A stretch of DNA of 53,636 bases. It comes from Candidatus Cloacimonadota bacterium. Lineage in GTDB: Bacteria; Cloacimonadota; Cloacimonadia; Cloacimonadales; Cloacimonadaceae. Positions 36,449 to 45,114 of this stretch are shown here, piece by piece. The notes beneath the pieces were generated by a model, which saw nothing but the letters and a program-made list of their open reading frames with translations, ran no database searches and had not been told where the DNA came from. The DNA is taken from contig JASKKR010000011.1 of assembly GCA_030154085.1 (NCBI GenBank), positions 1-53,636 of the forward strand, given 5' to 3'. The position numbers and the translations under genes were made by a program. The first letter of the stretch is position 1; each line of letters begins with the position of its first letter.

Positions 36449-37877
36449 CTCTGACGTTTATATTCTTAAATCTGGCAGGAGCAACTCCGTGGGATAGACG
36501 CATCACCTGCCCCGGCTCACCTTTGCCGCAATTAAAAGTAGATTGATATCCCCATTCTTCTTCACCACAGATAGCATCACAAGCATTCCAAAATTCCGGA
36601 GTGATTCCAAAATATGTGGGTTCTTTTACAATCCCGGTGATCTTGCCATCTTTGATCTTATAGCCAATCTCGGTCGTAAATTGGAAGTTATTACGATTGT
36701 CGTCTATGCTCCAAGTTTTGGTAAAATCAAGCAAATATCCGTGTTCGGTGTCAGCTATCAAATCTTGCAGGCTTCCCTTGCCAGGAGCTATACAAAAATT
36801 GCTCATCCGTACTAGCGGAATGTCATCTGCAAAAGATGCTCTCATATTTGAAGATGGCTCCAAACCAAGCTTGTGAGCAATATGTCGCGAAGTTTGCTGA
36901 TTCACGAGGATGCCATTTTTGATGATATCCACACGCTTTCCGGGCACACCCTCATCATCCAGAGGATGGTAACCCATGCCCTTGGGATCAGTACTATCGC
37001 TATATATATTTAGAATATCAGATCCATATTTGAATTTCCCTAGCATGGAAGGTTTGACGAAAGTCTTGCCTGCAAAGGAGATCTCTTGCCCAAAAATCCG
37101 GTCTGCCTCGGTGGCATGTCCCACAGATTCGTGTAGTTGCAGGGCTAGATGCCCGGCTCCGATGATGATATCAGCCTTCTCCTCGCTGATCGTCGGAGCG
37201 GTAAGAAGATCAGTAGCTTCTTTGATGATACGTTGTGTGTTTTCCATAAACTGCTGTTGATGAAATAGCTCAAACCCAGCACGTCCAGCACTCATGTGTC
37301 CCGGCCACGTGCGAGATTGGATGCCCCCAGCATCTGCAGCTACTACACCCATAAGGGGCAGAGTGTTATAAACCACAGTGTGACTATAGCTGCCTTCGCT
37401 ATTTGCATAGAACTTTTCCTGACGCTCAAATTCCGCCGCTACATGAGAATTCACGATCTTGCCCTGAGGCTTTATGAGCTCAGCCAACTTTTTGAAGTAT
37501 TCCAACTTCTCTTCTTGAGGCATCAGAAAGGGGTCTATCTCAGGTTTATGAATATATTCCCCAATGGTTGCAGGTAAAGCAGGGAACGTAAGCTTCTCTT
37601 TCTGAAACTTGGCACCATGGATGGCATTTGATTTTGCTCTGGCGATGAGACGGCTGATGGAGGCATCACTTAGATCCTTGGATCCTGCAAAGCCAAAACA
37701 ACCGTCAATAAGTACTCTGATGCCGATCGCTGGAGAAACTTTCGAGCTGGTATATCCTCTTAAGTTGCCATTCATGAAAAAAATGCTTTCGTAGTCTGTA
37801 AAAGTAATGCGGACGTCAGCAAAGGAAATATCCGGACTATCCAGTTTGCTAATGATTTGTTTTATTTTGTGTTCCAT
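36438..37877 (-). CDS. tldD: TldD-type metalloprotease subunit
   Basis: TldD/TldE heterodimers cleave unfolded peptides and process some modified peptides such as microcin B17. The 479 aa include the zinc motif LHESVGH (HExxxH), DDEGVPGKR, and the C-terminal CGKGEPGQVMRLSHG, all characteristic of the catalytic subunit. It follows the TldE-like gene by 9 bp. The 3' ends of tldD and the DUF3795 gene overlap by 11 bp on opposite strands. Confidence 0.93.
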   Translation of the reverse strand: MEHKIKQIISKLDSPDISFADVRITFTDYESIFFMNGNLRGYTSSKVSPAIGIRVLIDGCFGFAGSKDLSDASISRLIARAKSNAIHGAKFQKEKLTFPALPATIGEYIHKPEIDPFLMPQEEKLEYFKKLAELIKPQGKIVNSHVAAEFERQEKFYANSEGSYSHTVVYNTLPLMGVVAADAGGIQSRTWPGHMSAGRAGFELFHQQQFMENTQRIIKEATDLLTAPTISEEKADIIIGAGHLALQLHESVGHATEADRIFGQEISFAGKTFVKPSMLGKFKYGSDILNIYSDSTDPKGMGYHPLDDEGVPGKRVDIIKNGILVNQQTSRHIAHKLGLEPSSNMRASFADDIPLVRMSNFCIAPGKGSLQDLIADTEHGYLLDFTKTWSIDDNRNNFQFTTEIGYKIKDGKITGIVKEPTYFGITPEFWNACDAICGEEEWGYQSTFNCGKGEPGQVMRLSHGVAPARFKNINVRVKI

Positions 37878-37886
37878 AATTTAATC

Positions 37887-39215
37887 CTAAATTGTCCTGG
37901 TGGAGGAGCTAATGTTAAATCTCGCAATGCGTGCATGCGGGGCTTTGGTGGTTCTCACGCTAAAATCGGCGTAGTTCCCAGAAAAGGGAATGCTCTTGGC
38001 AGTGTCTTCCAGCTCTACTACATTTTCGAAGATGCGAGCGATCTTCTCTGTAAACCGAAGGTTATTCACGACCTTGGTGATCTTGCCATCCTCAATCAAG
38101 AAAGTACCATCCCGAGTGAGCCCCGTCAAAGAGGTTTCTTTGGGATTGATGAAGTTCATATAGTGTAAGCTCGAGATATATAGACCTTTCTTTACTTTTG
38201 AGATCATCTTTTCAAGAGTTGAAGATCCGGGCGCTATCGATAGGCAATTGCCTTGATTCCCATTTTTGGGCAAGCCCAATTTGTGATGGAAATAGTTATT
38301 GCACATAAAAGCACGAAAATAGCCTTTGTCGATCAGCTTGAGTGGGCGGTATATATGCCCACCATCACCATAATCACAGTGAATTAGCTCCGGATCATTG
38401 GGATCGTCTGTGAGACTAAATATCTCCGGGAATACCTTAGAATCCAGCTTGCCCTCAAAGAAACTGCTGCGTCTATCAATCGCAAAAGCCGACATCCCAT
38501 ATGCAAGATATTGCGCAAATTCCGCCACGCAGCGCGGCGCAAGAATCACTTCATACTCTCCCGGTTCTACATCCACGATCGAATTCTGGGCAAACTTGAT
38601 CTTTGCCAAAAGATTTCGCGAAAACTGCTCCTCGTCAAAGTAGCCGAAGTCTTCGCCGCCAAAGGTTTCCAAGACCGTAACCTGAGTCTTGCGATGCACT
38701 GCTTTCACCTCCAGATAGATCGGAGATTGCATGCTTATTTTATCTAGATGGTTACTATTGATCAGATGGTCGCTCTCAAAATTACAAATGAAAGTTCCAA
38801 AGAGCTCAAAATCATGCTCTCCCGCAATCTTTGCTAGTCTTGAAAGAATCGCCGTCTTCTTGTCCAAAGATATCTCGTTTATGTTGTTTGGAATATCTTT
38901 GGGTTCGGCTAAAGTGAGATCATCTTCCAGATCCACAAAATCCGGATCTTCCGGCATATGATCGATCATCTCCAGAGCAGTCTTAAGAGCAGAATCGATC
39001 TTAGCTTGATCAGGGCTATCGATGCTGAAACTGTAAGGCTTTTTGCCTTTGTATAGCTCAGCTGAGAGCGCAATTAAATCTTTGCTAATATTGTAGTTTG
39101 TCTGGCTCTGATAAAAGCGAAAGAAATCGGTCTGCCACTTATGCAATTGTAATTGGTATTTGATTCCTGATTCCTTTTTTAGAGCATCATTGAGATACTT
39201 GAGTTGCTCATTCAT
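37887..39215 (-). CDS. TldE/PmbA family protein, non-catalytic partner of TldD
   Basis: The 442 aa share the TldD/PmbA fold but lack HExxxH, as expected for the TldE subunit. Recognisable parts are VVNSNHL-like (LINSNHLDK), EVILAPRCVAEF and the C-terminal FSGNYADFSVRTTKAPHARIARF. It is upstream of tldD with a 9-bp gap, so the two are made together. No substrate peptide gene was found nearby. Confidence 0.88.
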   Translation of the reverse strand: MNEQLKYLNDALKKESGIKYQLQLHKWQTDFFRFYQSQTNYNISKDLIALSAELYKGKKPYSFSIDSPDQAKIDSALKTALEMIDHMPEDPDFVDLEDDLTLAEPKDIPNNINEISLDKKTAILSRLAKIAGEHDFELFGTFICNFESDHLINSNHLDKISMQSPIYLEVKAVHRKTQVTVLETFGGEDFGYFDEEQFSRNLLAKIKFAQNSIVDVEPGEYEVILAPRCVAEFAQYLAYGMSAFAIDRRSSFFEGKLDSKVFPEIFSLTDDPNDPELIHCDYGDGGHIYRPLKLIDKGYFRAFMCNNYFHHKLGLPKNGNQGNCLSIAPGSSTLEKMISKVKKGLYISSLHYMNFINPKETSLTGLTRDGTFLIEDGKITKVVNNLRFTEKIARIFENVVELEDTAKSIPFSGNYADFSVRTTKAPHARIARFNISSSTRTI

Positions 39216-39250
39216 GTGTTTATCCTTTGATATTTTTGTTTTTTTAAGTA

Positions 39251-40510
39251 TTAGATCCAGCTGCTTTTATTGTGGCGCCTTTTGGGGCTTTTTGTGCGAG
39301 TAAGGTAAGTTCCTTCCGGAGCAGAATCAGGATCCTGTTTTTTGCCTCGAAGCCACACGGATTCAAAGCTTCCGCTCAGCTCGAGCGTTCTACCGGCAGG
39401 ACTGGTAATTGCGGTATTGATTTCAGGATTGTAGACCACAAAATCCGCATCGGATCCGGCATCTATACGCCCTTTTTGCGGATAGATACCAAGTCGTTTA
39501 GCGGGATTCTCACTGGTCATCTTCAGGCAGGTAGCGAGAGGAATCTTGCGTTTTTTCCAAAGTTCAGAAAGCAGCCAAAGATAGCTATATTCCATCATTT
39601 GAGCCGGGGTGCCGGAGAAGATCTCACTATATTCAGAGATGATCCCAGTGCTATTGGATAGAATATAGATCTTATTTGTCCTGAGTAGTTCGTAGAAGAG
39701 ATCATAGTTCTCGGCAAGATCAGTTTCCCACAGGGGAGGAAAATCCTCCGGAGCAAGCAGATGCATCAGGTCTGATATGTTAAGTGCAAAGGATATATCA
39801 CTCCGCTTTGAAATGCTGTTTATAAATTCTATCACTGGATATGATGATACCCTGGGAATATGAATAGGATTTTCCTGCATGCGTCGCAACAACTTCTTGA
39901 TCGCCTCCAATTGCGCTTCAAAACTGAATTCTGGGGAGGAATCAAGATCATAACCCTGGAAGGCAAAGCAGGTATCACTTTCGTAAATATCCATAAATAG
40001 ATCCATGATCTCGTCAAAACTCAGTGCTTCTATGTTATCATTTGGTGAAGGTTGCATGATGCAGATTCCAGAGGCTCCTTGGCTCCAGAGCTCTTGCGCG
40101 CTTTCAGCATAATATGGATAGTCAGTTACATCGACATGTCCCCATAATGCCATATCGCAATAGATATTACTCGTAAGTTGGGATATTCTTTTTTTGAGAT
40201 CAGCAATACTGAAAATGGGAGATGATGTGTGATAGCTCAGTTCGGACAAGCAAGTCCAGCCGCCTATAATGGCAGACTTTGTGGCTTTTTTGAGATCTTC
40301 TTTGAGGCTGTCGTCTTGGCTGATTATATGACTGTGAATATCGATAGCCCCAGGCAAGAGGATCTTTCCTTTCAGATCGATGATCTCAGGCTCATCTTCG
40401 GTGATAATCTCGTCTGTCGATATTTTGATGATCTTTTCGTCAAACAGTATATTGACGCGCTTGAAGGCTGATGAACCAGTCGGGAGGGAGGCGTTTGTAA
40501 ATAGTTTCAT
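39251..40510 (-). CDS. dihydroorotase-like amidohydrolase with eroded metal site
   Basis: The 419 aa have amidohydrolase architecture: an N-terminal beta-sandwich, LPGAIDIHSHI (HxH at 59 and 61), a TIM-barrel middle and NPAKRLGIYPQKGRIDAGSDADFVV at the C-terminus, which is dihydroorotase-like. Expected ligands beyond HxH are missing. The carboxylated Lys in GxxGxK is Cys150 (GASGICIM), the His of HVST is Arg220 (HIPRVSS), the second barrel His is replaced (NISDLM), and the catalytic Asp is absent (ILSNSTG). The start at 40510, 4 bp after the fabI stop, is preferred over an upstream ATG inside fabI. No pyrB is adjacent. It is probably a non-hydrolytic relative. Confidence 0.75.
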   Translation of the reverse strand: MKLFTNASLPTGSSAFKRVNILFDEKIIKISTDEIITEDEPEIIDLKGKILLPGAIDIHSHIISQDDSLKEDLKKATKSAIIGGWTCLSELSYHTSSPIFSIADLKKRISQLTSNIYCDMALWGHVDVTDYPYYAESAQELWSQGASGICIMQPSPNDNIEALSFDEIMDLFMDIYESDTCFAFQGYDLDSSPEFSFEAQLEAIKKLLRRMQENPIHIPRVSSYPVIEFINSISKRSDISFALNISDLMHLLAPEDFPPLWETDLAENYDLFYELLRTNKIYILSNSTGIISEYSEIFSGTPAQMMEYSYLWLLSELWKKRKIPLATCLKMTSENPAKRLGIYPQKGRIDAGSDADFVVYNPEINTAITSPAGRTLELSGSFESVWLRGKKQDPDSAPEGTYLTRTKSPKRRHNKSSWI

Positions 40511-40514
40511 TCTT

Positions 40515-41279
40515 TTAGTATGCCATAATCGAGCTTCCTGCATCGACATATATGATGTCTCCGGTTACGCCTGAAGCGAGATCAGAGAGCAGATACAGGG
40601 CGGTCTTGGCGATATCCTCCTGTTCAATATTTCGGGCTAGAGGAGCGGTCTTTTCGATGCGTCTTTGCATCTGAGACATTCCGCCTATTGCCGAAGATGA
40701 TAGGGTGCGGATCGGACCGGCAGAAATGGCATTGATCCTTACTCCTTTATCTCCTACGGAATGCGCCAGATAGCGTACTGATGCTTCCAAGGCGGCTTTA
40801 GCTATCCCCATAACTCCATAATTTGGCACTACCTTTTGAGAGCCGTAATAGGTAAGTGTGATGACTGATGAGCCCGGCTTTAGAAGTGCCTCTGCCTCAC
40901 GAACCACCGCGATCAGAGAATAGACAGAAATATCCATCGCCGTCAAAAAACCATGGCGGCTGGTATTGTGAAATGGGATATTGAGATCACTGGAGGGCGC
41001 AAATGCTACGCTATGTACCAAGTAATCTAAGCTCTCCCATTCTTCAGATAGGAGGCTCATCATGTTTTTGATGTCGTTGTCTTTACTGAGATCACATTCA
41101 AAACGCAGCTTAATACCCAGCTCATCGGCGATTGGATTCACCCGTTTCGCAATGCTGGGAGAGGCATAACTCAGTGCCAGTTCTACGCCTTGCTCCGTAA
41201 GCGATTTTGCGATCCCATATGCAATACTGTGTTTATCTGCGATCCCCAAAATCAGGGCTTTTTTGCCTTGCATCTTCAT
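40515..41279 (-). CDS. fabI: enoyl-[acyl-carrier-protein] reductase FabI
   Basis: FabI does the last reduction of each fatty-acid elongation round. The 254 aa have GIADKHSIAYGIAKSL (nucleotide loop), VHSVAFAP, the catalytic Tyr/Lys in YYGSQKVVPNYGVMGIAKAAL, and ISAGPIRTLSSSAI, the standard FabI pattern. The ATG overlaps the upstream lipoprotein stop by 4 bp, so fabI is the downstream member of the lipoprotein-mlaD run and could couple lipid synthesis with outer-membrane transport. Confidence 0.95.
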   Translation of the reverse strand: MKMQGKKALILGIADKHSIAYGIAKSLTEQGVELALSYASPSIAKRVNPIADELGIKLRFECDLSKDNDIKNMMSLLSEEWESLDYLVHSVAFAPSSDLNIPFHNTSRHGFLTAMDISVYSLIAVVREAEALLKPGSSVITLTYYGSQKVVPNYGVMGIAKAALEASVRYLAHSVGDKGVRINAISAGPIRTLSSSAIGGMSQMQRRIEKTAPLARNIEQEDIAKTALYLLSDLASGVTGDIIYVDAGSSIMAY

Positions 41280-42145
41280 TGTCCTTCTCCTTGCAGACGG
41301 CTCAGAGAGATCTGGGTCTTGGCAACCATGTCGTCGATGCCAAACTCGCTGAAGATGGTCTCGGCGCGCACATAATCCGCCAAAGCTTGGCGTTTATCCT
41401 GATTGGCTTCGTGGATCATCCCTCTAAGCCAATGGGCATAGCCCAAGCCGATGAAGTTCTCATGAAGCATATCCAAGGAAACTACTTCGTCGATATGATC
41501 GTTGGCCAAGCTGTAGTTTTGATTCAGATACTGATGATAAGCCATCGCATATAAAGCAGAGGAAAGCACGGAAGGATCGGCACTAAAATCCGACTTCAGG
41601 CTTTTCCGATATTTCCCCGCCAAGCGTTGCAGATCAGTATAGGTCTTTCCACTAAATCCAGGTCTGAGATATGATTCTGCTTGCAACTTATAGCTTAGAA
41701 TCTGCATTCTGACATGGATAGGATAGTCATATGAATCCTGGGCTGCTTTTTCCAAGGAAACATAATCCCCCTCCTGCTGCATCCTATAAAGATCCAAAAG
41801 CAGTAGGATATATCCGTAACCGGGTGCTGCATTTTTGACAAGATAGCTCATCTGAACATGCCGGGTTTCATAGTCTGAGAGATTACCCTCAAGATATGCT
41901 AACCTCGCTAAACCTGACAATGCGGACAGCTCTCCGGGAACATCTCCGAAAGAGCGATATTGTTTCAACGCAGATTCATACGTCTGCCGACTGTCAAGAA
42001 TACGGTGCTTTTGTTCAAGGTTTTGGGCCAAGCGAAGAGTCACATCCGCTGAACTTTTGGCAGGTGCTTGTGTCACCTTGGGAGGACTAGAACAAGCTGC
42101 CATGCCAACTAATAATATCAGCAAAGCAAATGCCCTAATTCTCAT
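41276..42145 (-). CDS. TPR-like lipoprotein associated with the MCE transporter
   Basis: The 289 aa start with a lipoprotein signal (lipobox GMAAC, Cys18). The mature chain is helical with TPR-like repeats (RILDSRQTYESALKQYRSFG; ALYAMAYHQYLNQNYSLAND; LADYVRAETIFSEFG). It overlaps mlaD by 11 bp and fabI by 4 bp, so it is tightly coupled. It may be the outer-membrane partner of the MlaD hexamer, but it is not related to MlaA or PqiC as far as I can see. Function is unproven. Confidence 0.78.
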   Translation of the reverse strand: MRIRAFALLILLVGMAACSSPPKVTQAPAKSSADVTLRLAQNLEQKHRILDSRQTYESALKQYRSFGDVPGELSALSGLARLAYLEGNLSDYETRHVQMSYLVKNAAPGYGYILLLLDLYRMQQEGDYVSLEKAAQDSYDYPIHVRMQILSYKLQAESYLRPGFSGKTYTDLQRLAGKYRKSLKSDFSADPSVLSSALYAMAYHQYLNQNYSLANDHIDEVVSLDMLHENFIGLGYAHWLRGMIHEANQDKRQALADYVRAETIFSEFGIDDMVAKTQISLSRLQGEGQ

Positions 42146-43223
42146 TTGGTACCTCGTTTATCCTGCCTTCAGGAGCGTATGATCGTATTCTGGAAGGAGG
42201 AATTCCCTTGCGTAATAGAGGATTATTGTTCAGTGCTTCCAAGGTAAGCGTCGCCCGCGATAGGGTCTCATTTAAATTGTTTATAATCAAAAGAATTTCC
42301 GGATTTGCCCGGGCCAAACTGCTTAAGATCTTTTCAGTCTCTTGCAGACTGCCGCTCAGGGCATATAATGAAGAGCTGAGTGGCGCAATCAAGACATCGC
42401 CTTCGGGGTCCAGCATCCGCAGGATGAGGCTATCCGGATCAGCATAGTTCTCTGCTGCGAGATTGACCGTAGAGACCAACTGCTCGATGTCGTCCATCTG
42501 ACCCGCAATGCTTTGGCTGATTTCAGTCAGATTGCTGACCATCCTGAGCACCATCCCGTCATCCGGCTGATACTCTCTATTGAGCCCTTCTGTCAATTTG
42601 CTCATCTGATCCAAATTTGCATTGAGAAGGTCGAGAGTTTGATCTACTTTTGAAATAAGGTCTGCGGTTGAGACTAAGATGCGCATAAGAGCACCCTTGT
42701 CGGCATTATTATCTCTGTTTAATTCAGTAGTGAGCATCTCTATGTTTTCGACGATAGTGCCGATGGGATCGCTACTTTTGGGAGAATATCGTTTTAATAG
42801 TTGGCGTCCCTGAGGAAAATCTGTGGAGATAATGTAGCTCCCTTCTTTGAGATAGTTATCTGATTGAGCAGCTCGCACGTATTCCAACGTGGTCTTATTC
42901 GTAATTGGAATAGTGGTACGATATATCACGCTCTCTTCCACCATAAGATGATTATATCTTTTTAGCACATAGAATTCAACATGGATCATGCCATCGTCAC
43001 CAAGCTCAAAATTGCGTATTCGCCCGATTTCAAAACCCTTGTACAGCACAGGTGTCTGGGATGATACTCCTATGGCATTTTCTAAAGATGTGGTATATAA
43101 AAAGCGTTTTTCAAACATGTTTTGCCGTATCGCGATAAACACGATAGTAAGGATCAGCACCACCACAGGGATGATGATGAACGCAAAAACGATTTGCCGA
43201 GTGTGTTCCAGCTTATATTTCAT
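42135..43223 (-). CDS. mlaD: MlaD/MCE-domain lipid transport protein
   Basis: MCE proteins form hexameric rings that shuttle phospholipids between membranes. The 362 aa have one N-terminal membrane helix (about 10-32), an MCE domain (about 40-120; SSQTPVLYKGFEIGRI, VEFYVLKRYNHL) and a long helical C-terminal region (about 150-330) that could form a tube or coil, longer than the 180 aa of E. coli MlaD. It lies 57 bp after the ATPase gene in the order mlaE-mlaF-mlaD-lipoprotein. Confidence 0.9.
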   Translation of the reverse strand: MKYKLEHTRQIVFAFIIIPVVVLILTIVFIAIRQNMFEKRFLYTTSLENAIGVSSQTPVLYKGFEIGRIRNFELGDDGMIHVEFYVLKRYNHLMVEESVIYRTTIPITNKTTLEYVRAAQSDNYLKEGSYIISTDFPQGRQLLKRYSPKSSDPIGTIVENIEMLTTELNRDNNADKGALMRILVSTADLISKVDQTLDLLNANLDQMSKLTEGLNREYQPDDGMVLRMVSNLTEISQSIAGQMDDIEQLVSTVNLAAENYADPDSLILRMLDPEGDVLIAPLSSSLYALSGSLQETEKILSSLARANPEILLIINNLNETLSRATLTLEALNNNPLLRKGIPPSRIRSYAPEGRINEVPNEN

Positions 43224-43280
43224 AAATTTTTCCAGACGAAATAAGTCTTTTATGGGGGCTCAATTTTGTCAAGATAAGAT

Positions 43281-43928
43281 TCAATTCTCGCTGATATTTT
43301 TTTGATGCCTACTCAAATCAATCTGAATATCCGAAAAACTTGAACCAAATTCATCATCAATGCTGGCTATCAACATCGGATATGAGTCCTTTAGCCTGCG
43401 TAAGTTGCGGTAGAGGACTATTCTTTCATTTTTATTCAAAAGGAAAAAGGGATTATCCAACAATAGAACTTGGGGCGAGATGAGCAAAGTGCGCACAAAG
43501 CCTAGAAGCTTCAATTGCCCTGGACGATACGTTGCCGGACGCTGTTGTATATCAAGATCAAGTTCAAATGTATCCAACCAACTTGCAATCTGTTCATCGA
43601 TCTCTTTCTCGTCCAATTCCGGTTGTAACCACCTCAGTGGCAAAAGCAGATTCTCTCGTAAAGACAGATTGGACAGCATTACCCCCTCATCAAAGACATA
43701 ACCCAATTTCTTGATGTGGGGATCATCTTTGAAAAAACTGTGCATATTTTGCTCACCAAAGTAGACCTCACCACTACAAATTTCATCCAAACCCGCCAGC
43801 AATGCCAAGATCTTACTGGCAAGATCCCCGGACGGATCATAAAGCAAAGTCACTTTACTCAGATCCATACTCAAACTGAGATCTGAAAGTCCTTCTTGGC
43901 TGCATACCTTATCAAATCTAACTATCAT
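43281..43928 (-). CDS. mlaF: MlaF-like ABC protein with degenerate nucleotide-binding motifs
   Basis: Position between mlaE and mlaD and overall length (215 aa) identify it as the MlaF-type subunit. Its ATPase motifs are eroded: Walker A reads DPSGDLASK at 31-39 (Ala37 where Lys is expected), the Q-loop Gln is Asp (YVFDEG), the signature is YRPGQ instead of LSGGQ, Walker B ends LLLDNP (Asn for catalytic Glu), and the H-loop His is absent (ASIDDE). The frame is intact and the fold looks preserved, so it is not a pseudogene by sequence. ATP hydrolysis seems unlikely. The start is ATG 43928, overlapping the mlaE stop (ATGA); an upstream in-frame start at 43949 is less likely. Confidence 0.85.
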   Translation of the reverse strand: MIVRFDKVCSQEGLSDLSLSMDLSKVTLLYDPSGDLASKILALLAGLDEICSGEVYFGEQNMHSFFKDDPHIKKLGYVFDEGVMLSNLSLRENLLLPLRWLQPELDEKEIDEQIASWLDTFELDLDIQQRPATYRPGQLKLLGFVRTLLISPQVLLLDNPFFLLNKNERIVLYRNLRRLKDSYPMLIASIDDEFGSSFSDIQIDLSRHQKNISEN

Positions 43929-44647
43929 GATAATACCCAAAATAACCAAGTGATGAGTATGTCACATAAAATCACGGCAAAGATAGAGATCACCACAGCT
44001 TTGATGGTGCGCTGCGGTACTTCTGTACTCGCATGACCCACTTGCATGCCGTGATAAGTTGAAACCAATGATATGATCACCCCAAAACTTATGGATTTGA
44101 TTATACTTGAAATCACGTGGGAAATCTTGAGTATTGATAGAAAATCGTTCATAAAAGTTCGAAACTCTAAAGGATAAAAGAATCGAGAAAAGAGCCATCC
44201 TCCAAGCACTGCGATGAGATTGAAATATAGGGTCAAGATCACCATCGCTATCACGACTCCGATGATCCGGGACACCACCAAATAGCCTATCGGAGAAATC
44301 CCGAAGGATTCAATCAGATCAATCTCTCTGCGCACTTTCATATTACCCAATTCTGTAGATATCGCCGTGCCACTACGCGCAACCACGACCAAAGCCGTCA
44401 AGATTCCCGAAAGCTCATTTACCACCACCGTGACCAGGATCACATGTACCCAAATGCCCTGCCCAAAATCCGTCAGCAAATTCATCCCCTGCAGGATCAC
44501 CAACCCCCCAATCGCCAAAGCTAAAAAGCTAATCAAAGGGAGCGCTTCGTATCCCGTGAATAAAATCTGCCTTAGTACCACCATCGAGCTTACGTGGCGA
44601 TTGGATTTCAGGCGGAAAGCCTCTTGAAGGGTTATAGCAATGAACAA
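43925..44647 (-). CDS. mlaE: MlaE-type ABC permease
   Basis: MlaE is the inner-membrane permease of the phospholipid transporter. The 240 aa have five to six membrane helices and the coupling-helix region ARSGTAISTELGNMKVRREIDLIESFGISP, which matches the MlaE consensus, including the ELG-MKV core. The start is TTG 44647, with AAGGGG seven bases upstream inside a terminator stem. An internal ATG at 44584 is the alternative but has no ribosome site. The stop overlaps the ATPase ATG by 4 bp. Confidence 0.92.
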   Translation of the reverse strand: MFIAITLQEAFRLKSNRHVSSMVVLRQILFTGYEALPLISFLALAIGGLVILQGMNLLTDFGQGIWVHVILVTVVVNELSGILTALVVVARSGTAISTELGNMKVRREIDLIESFGISPIGYLVVSRIIGVVIAMVILTLYFNLIAVLGGWLFSRFFYPLEFRTFMNDFLSILKISHVISSIIKSISFGVIISLVSTYHGMQVGHASTEVPQRTIKAVVISIFAVILCDILITWLFWVLS

Positions 44648-44672
44648 AAAAAAGCCCCTTGCGGACTTTTTT
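44646..44672 (-). terminator. intrinsic terminator after the Ig-domain gene, overlapping the mlaE ribosome site
   Basis: On the minus strand AAAAAAGTCC (44672-44663), a GCAA tetraloop and GGGGCTTTTTTTT form a near-perfect stem (one G-U pair) with an 8-base T-run. It lies 38 bp after the stop of the 44710-45060 gene. The right arm also provides AAGGGG, the only Shine-Dalgarno for mlaE. Confidence 0.85.
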
Positions 44673-44709
44673 CGCTTGTCTTTGTCATGTCGTTATATTT
44701 TTGTGTGTC

Positions 44710-45060
44710 TTACTTCAATATGAGCGTCTTCTTTGTGGAGGTATAGCGACTTTGATAGTTTATCACTACAGAGTATTCTCCAGGCATTACCCAGTTACCA
44801 TAGTCGTCTTCGCGTTCCCAAATGAAAGTTTCGCTCTTAGATATAGCACCACTGTAAATAGTGCGAATCACTTGCCCACGCTGATTCTCGATGGTCAGGA
44901 TAATCTCTGTCTCTTGGGCAAAAGCCAGCTCAATTGCACACTTATCTTTCATCGGATTGGGGCTTATTTCAAACACTTGCAAGTTACTTTTGCTTTCTGC
45001 TAACAAACTAGCTGCAAAAAGCAATAATAGTCCGACAACTAAAAATGCTCTTTTTTTCAT
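44710..45060 (-). CDS. small secreted FlgD/Ig-like domain protein
   Basis: The 116 aa start with a signal peptide (MKKRAFLVVGLLLLFAASLLA). The rest is a single domain with ISPNPMKDKCAIELAF, RGQVIRTIYSG and MPGEYSVVINYQ, the pattern of FlgD-type Ig / T9SS-associated sorting domains (SPNP...G.Y). These are normally at the C-terminus of larger secreted proteins; here the domain stands alone. It could be a stand-alone adaptor or the remnant of a larger protein. A strong terminator follows. Confidence 0.75.
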   Translation of the reverse strand: MKKRAFLVVGLLLLFAASLLAESKSNLQVFEISPNPMKDKCAIELAFAQETEIILTIENQRGQVIRTIYSGAISKSETFIWEREDDYGNWVMPGEYSVVINYQSRYTSTKKTLILK

Positions 45061-45114
45061 GGTATCCTCACATTTTCCTATTTAACTTCTTTATTACACA
45101 CGCAATTATCGTTC

